Origin: Bacteroidota bacterium
GTDB lineage: Bacteria > Bacteroidota > Ignavibacteria > Ignavibacteriales > Ignavibacteriaceae
Assembly (NCBI GenBank): GCA_024278655.1
Contig: JAJRSV010000271.1
Span: 1 to 9,862 of the forward strand
DNA: 9,862 nt
Direction: 5' to 3'
Under the pieces are notes generated by a model. The model did not search any database, was not told where the DNA came from, and worked only from the letters and a program-made list of their open reading frames with translations. The position numbers and the translations under genes were made by a program. Numbering within the stretch: position 1 is the stretch's first letter; each line of letters opens with the position of its first letter. Below are positions 1 to 6,182 of this stretch, piece by piece.

Positions 1-843
1 CATACTGCCGATAATTTCCCGGTAGTGTTTTGCATCTTTATAATTCTGCAAACCGACTTCGCCAATGCTTCTTATAGCGGTTAACGGTGTGCGTAGTTCG
101 TGCGCAGCATCCGATGTAAACTGTTTCAGTCTCTCAAACGATTTTTGAATACGCTCAAGCATTTCATTAAACACAAGCGCCAGGTTTCCGAGTTCGTCAT
201 CGGGATTTATAACCGGCAGCCGCTCTTTCAAATTTTCCTCGCCAATCTTACGGGCTTTTTCAGCCATCTTATCGACGGGGGAAAGAAATTTTTTCGTTAA
301 AAAATAGCCCCCGAAGCCGGCAATAAATATTGCAAGCGGCAAAGCAATCAACATCAATCTCAAATAACCGTTCAGCTCTTTCCACAATCTTTCCTCGCTG
401 CGAATCAACCTGATGAACAGCCACCTGCCTTCGATGTTAATCTTGCCGCTTAAAATTCTCACGCGAACATCGTTATCCAATTTTAGCGATTGAAAATGAA
501 AACCGCTTCCGGCTTCTTCCTGTTTTGTAACCGGCGGTAAGCTTTTTCCCGTGAATGTGCGGTTATCGTAAAGCAGTTTCCCTTCCGATGACCAGATCTG
601 AAACCATCTTTCGTGAAAATAAGGATCATCTTCCGAATCAATTTGAACCGAACCGTCCGGCATAATGAGAATAAGGTCTTCTATAATTTCATAGTCCTGC
701 TGCAACTGATCATCAAGATTGTTTCTAAGGTTCATATACACCAGCGAAATCGAAACTCCGGCATAAAGCAATAGAATAATAGTAAGAGTTAAAACGAACC
801 AGAGGGTTAAACGTGTCCGCACATTTTTCGGAAGCAGAGACAT
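1..843 (-). CDS. Two-component sensor histidine kinase, 3' part outside the window
   Basis: Membrane sensor kinase, the probable partner of the response regulator immediately upstream. I translated 281 residues from the ATG at 843; no stop occurs before the window edge. In order: a first membrane helix at about residues 13-37, a periplasmic sensor region at about 38-160, a second helix at about 162-183, a HAMP linker at about 184-235, then the dimerisation helix with the H-box FTSDAAHELRTPL and phospho-accepting His248. The ATP-binding domain would lie beyond the left edge. The DAAHELRTPLTAIRS H-box and the layout resemble CusS/BaeS-type metal and envelope-stress kinases (family knowledge). 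The periplasmic part has no obvious His- or Met-rich metal motif, so the signal is unknown. The start overlaps the regulator's stop by one base (TGATG), indicating translational coupling. Confidence 0.93.
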   Translation of the reverse strand, partial: MSLLPKNVRTRLTLWFVLTLTIILLLYAGVSISLVYMNLRNNLDDQLQQDYEIIEDLILIMPDGSVQIDSEDDPYFHERWFQIWSSEGKLLYDNRTFTGKSLPPVTKQEEAGSGFHFQSLKLDNDVRVRILSGKINIEGRWLFIRLIRSEERLWKELNGYLRLMLIALPLAIFIAGFGGYFLTKKFLSPVDKMAEKARKIGEENLKERLPVINPDDELGNLALVFNEMLERIQKSFERLKQFTSDAAHELRTPLTAIRSIGEVGLQNYKDAKHYREIIGSM

Positions 844-1532
844 CAGGGTGCCTCCTCGGAAAGAATGAACCCGACACCGCGCACAGTATGCAGTAATTTT
901 ATTTCGAACGGCTCATCGATTTTCCGGCGGAGCCGGGCTATGTGGACATCAATTAAGTTATCGATAGGTGTAGCGCGGTTTGTTTCGTGCCAAACATCCC
1001 GTGCAAGCATTTCCCGCGAAACAATTTGATCTTTATGCCTTAAAAGATATTCGAGCAAATCGAATTCGCGTAATGTAAGTATAATATTCTCCCCTGCCCT
1101 TCTTACTTTCCGTTTTATCAAATCCATTTCAAGATCGGCACACTGCAATTGAAACGTTTGATTCTCTCTTCCGCGTCTCAGCAGCACACGAATGCGGGCT
1201 AACAACTCAGGAAACGCAAACGGTTTAATCAAATAGTCATCGGCGCCGCTGTCCAACCCCAACACGCGGTCTTCAACGGTATCGCGTGCAGTTAAAATAA
1301 GAACCGGAAGATTTAAATCTTTCTTCCTTACGGTCTTCAGAATTTCAATCCCATCGCGTCCGGGTAACATTAAATCCAGCAGAAGCAAATCGTATTGTTC
1401 GGAATTTAAAAGGAAAAAACCCTCTTCTCCGGTATGAACAATATCTACCGAATAACCCGCGTTTTCCAAACCTTCCTTTAGCGCACGTGCAACTTTGTGT
1501 TCGTCTTCAATAATCAGGATTTTCATAATCAT
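843..1532 (-). CDS. OmpR/PhoB-family response regulator, CusR/PmrA-like
   Basis: Cytoplasmic DNA-binding response regulator of 229 residues, full family length. The receiver domain (about 1-118) shows the acidic pair E9-D10, phospho-acceptor Asp53 in LLLLDLMLPG, Thr81 and Lys103 followed by Pro-Phe. The C-terminal winged helix (about 128-225) has the expected LTLREFDLLEYLL, a recognition region near IDVHIARLRRKID, and the VRGVGFIL wing. The sequence is closest in style to the CusR/CopR/PmrA/QseB branch; the regulon cannot be read from it. Two in-frame ATG codons (1532 and 1526) are possible starts; neither has a strong Shine-Dalgarno, and MKILIIEDE from the second is the more usual family beginning. 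The first gene of a two-gene operon with the kinase; a direct-repeat operator candidate lies 47-63 bases upstream. Confidence 0.96.
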   Translation of the reverse strand: MIMKILIIEDEHKVARALKEGLENAGYSVDIVHTGEEGFFLLNSEQYDLLLLDLMLPGRDGIEILKTVRKKDLNLPVLILTARDTVEDRVLGLDSGADDYLIKPFAFPELLARIRVLLRRGRENQTFQLQCADLEMDLIKRKVRRAGENIILTLREFDLLEYLLRHKDQIVSREMLARDVWHETNRATPIDNLIDVHIARLRRKIDEPFEIKLLHTVRGVGFILSEEAP

Positions 1533-1578
1533 TGCTAATGTTCACTGTTAAAAAAATGATTTTATTTGTTACATACAA

Positions 1579-1595
1579 CTTAAGTTTTACTTAAA
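1579..1595. promoter_or_regulatory. Candidate response-regulator box, CTTAAG-N5-CTTAAA
   Basis: Two half-sites, CTTAAG (1579-1584) and CTTAAA (1590-1595), stand in direct repeat with 11-bp period. The repeat extends to 11 of 11 positions with one mismatch (ACTTAAGTTTT, then ACTTAAATTTT), and a weaker TTTAAG follows at 1600-1605. One-turn direct repeats are how OmpR-family dimers bind, and the PmrA/BasR box of enterobacteria is CTTAAG-N5-CTTAAG (established). It lies upstream of the regulator in the 244-bp divergent region, so autoregulation is the natural reading; it could also act on the beta-helix gene. The region is AT-rich, so chance similarity is possible. Confidence 0.5.
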
Positions 1596-1776
1596 TTTTT
1601 TTAAGGGAAATTCAACCGGGCCGATAAAGCGAAGATAGATTTTTTAACCCGGGTAGTTTTCTGATAAAAAGACCGGACTATCTGAAGCCCTTATTAATTG
1701 AACTTCCAACGTTTTGATTGTAAATTTATTTTTAATATTTATTAAATAACGGAATTGAATAACAGAGAGAATATAA

Positions 1777-3201
1777 TTGAAAATATTTTACGCTGCATTT
1801 TTTATACTGATAACTTCATTCATTTCTTCCCCCCAAACACACGTAAGCGGCAATCAATCGGGAGTTTGGAGTTTAAGTAACTCGCCTTATTTGGTTGACG
1901 GCGAAATTACAGTTCAACAAAACGATTCTTTAATAATTGAACCGGGAGTAAAAGTTGTGTTCCTCGGTTACTTCAGGTTTGTTGTTAACGGTTATTTGCA
2001 GGCGATTGGTACCGAAGCCGACAGCATAATCTTCACAACCAACAATCCATCAACCGGATGGCACGGAATAAGATTTATTGATGCTGATTCATCAAGCCGG
2101 CTCTCATTCTGTAAAATACTTTTCGGTAAATCTTCGGGCGATTGGCACGATAACAGCGGCGGCGGTGTTTCGCTGTGGGATAGCGGCATAACAATCGACC
2201 ACTGCTTGTTTAAAAATAATCATGCCGACTATCTCGGCGGGGCACTTTTTTGCTGGGGCGGTTCACCAGTTATAAACGATTGTGTATTTACAAACAACGA
2301 CTGCGATTACGACGGCGGTGCTGTTTATTTTTACTTTGCAGATGCAGTGATGAATAACTGTCGAATTATCGACAACACTACTTTTTACTATGGAGCTGCA
2401 GTTTCGTGCGAACAAAGTTATGCTACATTAAACCGGTGCTTAATTGCTAACAACGGCTCGCAGGCAGAAGGCGGTGCTATGTGGATTCACTACACAGACT
2501 TGAAACTGGTTAACTGTACTATTACAGACAACTCAACTTTTTACGGATACGGTAATGCAATTTACGTTACTCAATCCACAGCAAACATAATCAACAGCAT
2601 TTTATGGAACGACACAGGAAACGGCGACGAAATCTATTTGGATGTAGAGGGATATGTAAATGTAAATTATACCGACATACAAGGCAACTGGCAAGGCACG
2701 GGAAACTACGATGTTGATCCCGCTTTTATCGATTCCGCTAATTATGATTTTCATCTTTCCGAAAACTCGCCTTGCATTGATGCTGGCACAGCGTTTTTTG
2801 TGCTTGACGGCGATACCCTGATTAACATACCCGATAGTCTTTATTACGGCACTGCTCCGGATATGGGAGCGTTTGAATATTATCCGCCCGTATATGCCGA
2901 TAATTCCGGTTTAACAATCAAAACCTTTTATCTCGAACAAAATTATCCTAATCCGTTCAACCCAACCACAACTATACGTTTCCAAATTCCGGAAGCGACT
3001 CACGTCCTGTTAAAAATTTATGATATTAATGGAAAAGAAATACGAACATTGATTGATGAAGATGAAACGGAAGGAATTAAAACGGTAACCTGGAATGGAA
3101 GGGATAATAACGGCAGACAAGTTAGCTCGGGTGTTTATTTTTACAGGTTGATTTCTGCTAAAGGATTTTATCAGTCAAGGAAACTAATCTTGCTGAAATA
3201 G
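1777..3201 (+). CDS. Secreted parallel beta-helix protein with type IX sorting domain
   Basis: Predicted exported protein of 474 residues. Residues 1 to about 20 form a signal peptide (Lys2, then a hydrophobic core). Residues about 35-105 lead into a right-handed beta-helix: GGGV/GGAL/GGAV/GAAV/GGAM/GNAI recur at 128, 154, 180, 206, 232 and 259. A DVDPAFID...SPCIDAGT...DMGAFEY stretch (about 312-368) is typical of the end of such pectin-lyase-fold surface proteins. Residues about 386-474 are a FlgD-like/T9SS C-terminal domain starting at LEQNYPNPFNPTTTI and ending in SSGVYFYRL..., which targets cargo to the type IX translocon. The start is TTG: a stop codon (1774-1776) lies directly upstream, AGAGAGA sits at 1764-1770, and no in-frame ATG occurs before residue 192. 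No catalytic residues are recognisable; it may bind or degrade polysaccharide or be structural. Confidence 0.93.
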   Translation: MKIFYAAFFILITSFISSPQTHVSGNQSGVWSLSNSPYLVDGEITVQQNDSLIIEPGVKVVFLGYFRFVVNGYLQAIGTEADSIIFTTNNPSTGWHGIRFIDADSSSRLSFCKILFGKSSGDWHDNSGGGVSLWDSGITIDHCLFKNNHADYLGGALFCWGGSPVINDCVFTNNDCDYDGGAVYFYFADAVMNNCRIIDNTTFYYGAAVSCEQSYATLNRCLIANNGSQAEGGAMWIHYTDLKLVNCTITDNSTFYGYGNAIYVTQSTANIINSILWNDTGNGDEIYLDVEGYVNVNYTDIQGNWQGTGNYDVDPAFIDSANYDFHLSENSPCIDAGTAFFVLDGDTLINIPDSLYYGTAPDMGAFEYYPPVYADNSGLTIKTFYLEQNYPNPFNPTTTIRFQIPEATHVLLKIYDINGKEIRTLIDEDETEGIKTVTWNGRDNNGRQVSSGVYFYRLISAKGFYQSRKLILLK

Positions 3202-3258
3202 CTGAAAACATTTTACAAGAGCATTCCGTAATATTTATTGTTTACGATGGGACTTGAT

Positions 3259-3295
3259 ATTATGTTTCTCAAACATTATGTTTGTAAAACATAAT
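3259..3295. repeat. 37-bp palindrome, left copy
   Basis: The left arm ATTATGTTTCTCAAACAT (3259-3276), one central T and a right arm ATGTTTGTAAAACATAAT (3278-3295) pair at 16 of 18 positions; the mismatches are at 3285-3286 in the right arm. Each arm is itself a small palindrome (ATGTTT-3 nt-AAACAT), so it could fold as one long hairpin or two short ones. It ends 13 bp before the ATPase start codon, so it overlaps the region where that gene's promoter must be. A second copy lies at 4724-4760. Confidence 0.88.
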
Positions 3296-3308
3296 TTATG
3301 GAATAAAC

Positions 3309-4649
3309 ATGTTCTACAATAGACATAAAGAAATAAAGCTATTCAAAGATATTTTGCGAAGTAGCGGTAACCTTATTATCGTTTACGGCAGAAGGCGAAT
3401 AGGCAAATCGACATTACTACAAAAAATTGTTAAAAGTAACGATGTTTACTTTTTAGCAGATTTAAGAGAAACCTCACTTCAAATAAAGTCGCTCCAATCA
3501 TTAATGACAAAAAAGGTTGTATCCATCGACAAAATAACCATTCCTGATTGGGATGCTTTTTTTTCGTTGTTAAAGTCTATTGAACCTCCGTTTACTCTAA
3601 TCCTTGATGAATTCCCGTATCTTGTTAAAAACGATCCTTCTCTGCCGAGCAATATTCAAAAACATATTGACCTCGGGACATTTAAAAAGCTAAACCTTAT
3701 ACTGTGCGGAAGTTCGCAAAGTATGATGACAAATCTGTTCAACAGTTCGAAAGCCCCGTTATACGGGCGCGCTTCGATGATACTGAAAGTAGATTTTCTC
3801 TCGGTTTATTACTTAAAAAAAATGTTGAATGTAACGGCGGAACAAGCGATTGAAGAATATTCGGTTTGGGGTGGTGTTCCAAGATATTGGGTCGAAAGAA
3901 AAAAATACAAATCTTTTAACGACGCTATCTTTGGTTTGATACTTAACAAAACCGGCTTGTTTTACGACGAGCCGATCATACTTTTTCTGGATGAAATGCG
4001 CACCGCAGTTCAAAGTAACTCAATATTATCGTTGGTTGCCTCCGGCGCGCACAAGTTATCTGAAATAGCTGGAAGATTAAATAAACCATCAACTCACATT
4101 TCTAAACCAATGATGTTATTAACAGAGCTCGGTTATTTGCATAGGGACATTCCCTACGGCGAGTCAGAGAAAAACACCAAAAAATCTCTTTACAAAATAG
4201 GCGATAATTTTTTACGCTTTTATTTTAATTACGTTGTCCCAAACCGTTCTTTAATTGAAACGGGACAAATTCACATCTTAAAAAGTAATCTGATGAAAAG
4301 TTTCAATCAGTACGTGTCGGATACTTATGAGGAATTATGTAGAAATTCCATCCCCGCTATTTTCAAAAAAAGCGGTAATTTCCCGCCGGCTAAAAGATAT
4401 TGGACAAAAGACGTCGAGGTAGATTTGATTTCCAAAGATAACGATACCGATACTTACATAATCGGCGAAGTTAAGTGGCAAAACAATGTGAAATTAAATT
4501 CCGTGCTCAATTCTCTGGACAAAAAGATTTCAAAAATTCCATTCCTGCAGGGGAAGAAAATAATTAAAGCGATTTTTGGCAAAAGACAAATCGATAATAA
4601 ATTCAAAAACTATTTTTTACCCGAAGACGTTATAAAAGCCTTCCGGTAA
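3309..4649 (+). CDS. AAA-type ATPase with C-terminal DUF234 (PD-(D/E)XK-like) domain
   Basis: Cytoplasmic ATP-binding protein of 446 residues, the usual size for the ATPase_2/DUF234 family common in archaea and scattered bacteria, whose cellular role is poorly known. The P-loop is GRRRIGKST (27-35, Lys33); Walker B is LILDE (Asp100-Glu101), followed by EFPYLV; a sensor-like LCGSS lies at 132-136. A winged-helix segment spans about 235-285 (LSEIAGRLNKPSTHISKPMM). The C-terminal domain has E370-V-D372 and, 15 residues on, E387-V-K389, the D...ExK pattern of PD-(D/E)XK nucleases, to whose superfamily DUF234 has been assigned. Whether it cuts DNA is unproven. The ATG at 3309 is the first start after an in-frame stop inside the palindrome, and no strong ribosome site is seen. 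It stands alone, flanked by two matching palindromes, as a possibly transferable unit. Confidence 0.93.
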   Translation: MFYNRHKEIKLFKDILRSSGNLIIVYGRRRIGKSTLLQKIVKSNDVYFLADLRETSLQIKSLQSLMTKKVVSIDKITIPDWDAFFSLLKSIEPPFTLILDEFPYLVKNDPSLPSNIQKHIDLGTFKKLNLILCGSSQSMMTNLFNSSKAPLYGRASMILKVDFLSVYYLKKMLNVTAEQAIEEYSVWGGVPRYWVERKKYKSFNDAIFGLILNKTGLFYDEPIILFLDEMRTAVQSNSILSLVASGAHKLSEIAGRLNKPSTHISKPMMLLTELGYLHRDIPYGESEKNTKKSLYKIGDNFLRFYFNYVVPNRSLIETGQIHILKSNLMKSFNQYVSDTYEELCRNSIPAIFKKSGNFPPAKRYWTKDVEVDLISKDNDTDTYIIGEVKWQNNVKLNSVLNSLDKKISKIPFLQGKKIIKAIFGKRQIDNKFKNYFLPEDVIKAFR

Positions 4650-4723
4650 AACCTAACTGGGTTATAGATATGAATCTCATTAACAAAAAGTTTTCGCCAA
4701 CAGATAATGCCCTGTAATTTATT

Positions 4724-4760
4724 ATTATGCCTCTCAAACATTATGTTTGAGAAACATAAT
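4724..4760. repeat. 37-bp palindrome, right copy
   Basis: The left arm ATTATGCCTCTCAAACAT (4724-4741), central T (4742) and right arm ATGTTTGAGAAACATAAT (4743-4760) pair at 16 of 18 positions; the mismatches are CC at 4730-4731 in the left arm. It differs from the copy at 3259-3295 at only 4 of 37 positions, in the same orientation. Its centre lies 93 bp after the ATPase stop codon. As no run of T follows on either strand, it does not look like an ordinary intrinsic terminator. Confidence 0.88.
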
Positions 4761-4769
4761 ACTATTGCT

Positions 4770-4918
4770 CGTCACGGATCAATCGGTGACGGCGGTTTGT
4801 TATATCGTTACCCTAATATAATGGCAGTAGGTCGTTCCGATGGAACTTCCGTGCTCGTCTTTTCTTTATTTCACGGCAGTTCCCTGCCGTGCTAATAATA
4901 GACCGTCCCTAACGGGAC
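4770..4918. repeat. Cluster of four short hairpins, REP-like repeat DNA
   Basis: Four inverted repeats follow the palindrome within 150 bp. They are CGTCAC(4770-4775)/GTGACG(4786-4791), extendable inward by GAT/ATC; GTTCC(4834-4838)/GGAAC(4842-4846); CACGGCAG(4872-4879)/CTGCCGTG(4884-4891), a perfect 8-bp stem with a TTCC loop; and GTCCC(4905-4909)/GGGAC(4914-4918). No convincing coding sequence covers them. Such dense hairpins resemble REP/BIME elements or a decayed palindromic repeat family; that reading is inference, since no second copy of these four is in the window. A structured RNA is an alternative. Confidence 0.6.
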
Positions 4919-5052
4919 TATAGGATTGGAACACTTACCATGAACAAATTTCAATTCACGTTCGATTCAAAGATTGTGCGACAAATAAAGATTTGACTCT
5001 ACATATGTTATAGCATCACTTAAAACAGACTACAAATAAATTATTGTATTCC
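4919..5052. other. Intergenic DNA with no recognised gene
   Basis: Together with 4650-4918 this completes a 403-bp stretch without a gene between the ATPase and the cupin. The part at 4650-4723 is plain AT-rich sequence. This part holds ACAAATAAA twice (4981-4989 and 5031-5039) and an 18-codon reading frame at 4940-4996 without a ribosome site. I see no clear intrinsic terminator for the minus-strand operon ending at 5053. Confidence 0.5.
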
Positions 5053-5391
5053 TTACTTTATCATCATCAGCAGCATCTTGGTTTTTTCTTTTGCAGATAA
5101 ACCGTGCGAGATGTTTGCCGGAAGATTTATGTACTCGCCGCCTTTTACAACGTAAGGTTTGCCGCCTATTTTAAATTCCATTTCGCCTTCGAGTATATAA
5201 GCCAATGCATCGAACGATGAAGTGTGTTCGGTTAACGACTCATCCTTATCGAATGCAAACAGTGTGATGTTTCCGTTACTCTTTTTTATTAGCTGCTTGC
5301 TTACAATTCCGGAATCCTGGAACTGAACTTCCTCCGAAAGTTTTGCGATGTTTACTTCTGCTGAATTTTGCTGAGTGTTTTCCGTATTCAT
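5053..5391 (-). CDS. Small cupin-domain protein
   Basis: Single-domain cupin of 112 residues, cytoplasmic (no signal peptide). The beta-barrel core spans about 40-110: FAFDKDESLTEHTSSFDALAYILEGEMEF is motif 1, and GGEYINLPANISHGLSA is motif 2 (positions about 45-73 and 84-100). The normal metal-binding set of motif 1 (HxH and Glu) is reduced to His56, and motif 2 keeps His96, so metal binding is doubtful or atypical. The C-terminus ends KTKMLLMMIK. This type of cupin occurs widely in anaerobes, with no assigned reaction that I know. It is the last gene of the operon, 16 bp after the membrane protein upstream, with its own strong ribosome site (AGGAG, about 8 bp before ATG). Confidence 0.88.
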   Translation of the reverse strand: MNTENTQQNSAEVNIAKLSEEVQFQDSGIVSKQLIKKSNGNITLFAFDKDESLTEHTSSFDALAYILEGEMEFKIGGKPYVVKGGEYINLPANISHGLSAKEKTKMLLMMIK

Positions 5392-5407
5392 TTCGTTTCT
5401 CCTTTAA

Positions 5408-5863
5408 TTAAAATTTTTCGCCTTCTTTTTCTCTTTTATAACTTCCAACCGATCTTATTCTTCCCCATATTGAGTAGAAGAATAAAATAATTGCAACGAC
5501 CTGCAGCGCCGAGAATATTGAAACGCTTACCGACAACCACTTCTGATAACTGAAACCGAGTGCTACCTGCGATATGAATCTTAAAGCGGTTGATGTTGCC
5601 ATAACCCAGTAAGCCGCGAGTATAAGATCGTGGTTGTATCTTTTATCATCTTTCGTCGGACGCGGAAAAAACCAGAGCGCCACACCCATAATCATCATCA
5701 TTACCGAACCGACAAGAATAAGATGAGTATGAGCCGAAGCTATTTCCAGCGAATAACCTTCGTTAAGAACATACTTGCCGTACGACATGTAAAGTCCCGT
5801 TAAAATTCCTACTATCAGAAAGATGATACTTGTTTTAATAAAATATCTTACCGTTGAAAACAT
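5408..5863 (-). CDS. Four-helix membrane protein, heme-copper oxidase/NnrS-like single unit
   Basis: Integral membrane protein of 151 residues with helices at about 9-27, 40-66, 78-100 and 109-131, and a charged tail. Helix 2 reads AHTHLILVGSVMMMIMG...FFPRP and holds His45 and His47, potential heme or metal ligands, followed by the pattern G52-x3-M56-x3-G60-x6-P67. The same pattern occurs three times in the 421-residue membrane protein two genes upstream (6183-7448), so the two are probably related and this one is a single 4-helix unit. That size is far below a heme-copper oxidase subunit I (about 450 or more residues), so it is unlikely to be an oxidase alone. A strong ribosome site GGAGG precedes the ATG; 14 bp separate it from the Fe-S factor gene. 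Function unknown; a role in NO or oxygen handling is inferred from the operon. Confidence 0.82.
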   Translation of the reverse strand: MFSTVRYFIKTSIIFLIVGILTGLYMSYGKYVLNEGYSLEIASAHTHLILVGSVMMMIMGVALWFFPRPTKDDKRYNHDLILAAYWVMATSTALRFISQVALGFSYQKWLSVSVSIFSALQVVAIILFFYSIWGRIRSVGSYKREKEGEKF

Positions 5864-5877
5864 AATTTCCTCCCTGT

Positions 5878-6174
5878 TTACATTCCAAGTTGCTTTTTAG
5901 CTTCTTCGGTCATCAGCTCCGGCGACCAGGGCGGATCCCATACAAGATTTACTATAATATCTTTATCCGGTGCTTCCTGCCATAAAATATTTTTAACCCA
6001 CCCGGTAATAGTTGAATGTAATGGGCAGCCCGGAGTTGTGAGCGTCATCGAAATATTAATCGAGTCGTCGTTTATTTCAACTTCGTAAATCAATCCCAGC
6101 GAAACGATATCCAAACCGATTTCCGGATCGATTACATTCTTTAATAATTCCAATACTTTTTCTTTTGTAATCAT
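5878..6174 (-). CDS. MIP18-family (DUF59) metal-sulfur cluster assembly factor
   Basis: Cytoplasmic protein of 98 residues, the whole length of the family (relatives: SufT, PaaD, eukaryotic CIA2). It contains the conserved VIDPEIGLDIVSLGLIYEV near the start (D16-P17-E18), the TTPGCPL loop with Cys50, and the C-terminal WDPPWSPELMTEEAK segment. Family members help insert or mature Fe-S clusters in target proteins (established for SufT and CIA2). Here the target is unknown. Placement between two heme-copper-like membrane genes under a Crp/Fnr regulator suggests repair or supply of NO-sensitive Fe-S proteins (inference). It starts 8 bp after the upstream stop with no clear Shine-Dalgarno, so translation is probably coupled. 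Confidence 0.92.
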   Translation of the reverse strand: MITKEKVLELLKNVIDPEIGLDIVSLGLIYEVEINDDSINISMTLTTPGCPLHSTITGWVKNILWQEAPDKDIIVNLVWDPPWSPELMTEEAKKQLGM

Positions 6175-6182
6175 TTTTACTT

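Noticed and set aside
100..300. 66-codon plus-strand reading frame
   Set aside because: Antisense to the HAMP and H-box part of the kinase; it exists only as a shadow of the real frame.
1992..2189. 65-codon minus-strand reading frame
   Set aside because: Antisense to the beta-helix gene, without ribosome site or recognisable features.
4872..4891. Perfect 8-bp hairpin as an intrinsic terminator
   Set aside because: No T-run follows the stem on either strand, and similar hairpins surround it, so repeat DNA is the better explanation.
4707..4895. 62-codon plus-strand reading frame in the ATPase/cupin gap
   Set aside because: It runs through the palindrome and three hairpins, has no ribosome site, and its residues follow from repeat DNA; most likely non-coding.
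3259..4918. CRISPR array or insertion sequence with transposase
   Set aside because: Only two copies of the repeat occur, far apart with a gene between them, with no spacer array; the enclosed protein is an ATPase/DUF234, not a recognisable transposase, and no convincing target-site duplication was found.
4940..4996. 18-codon reading frame starting ATGAACAAATTT
   Set aside because: Too short to support, with no Shine-Dalgarno and no conserved features visible.
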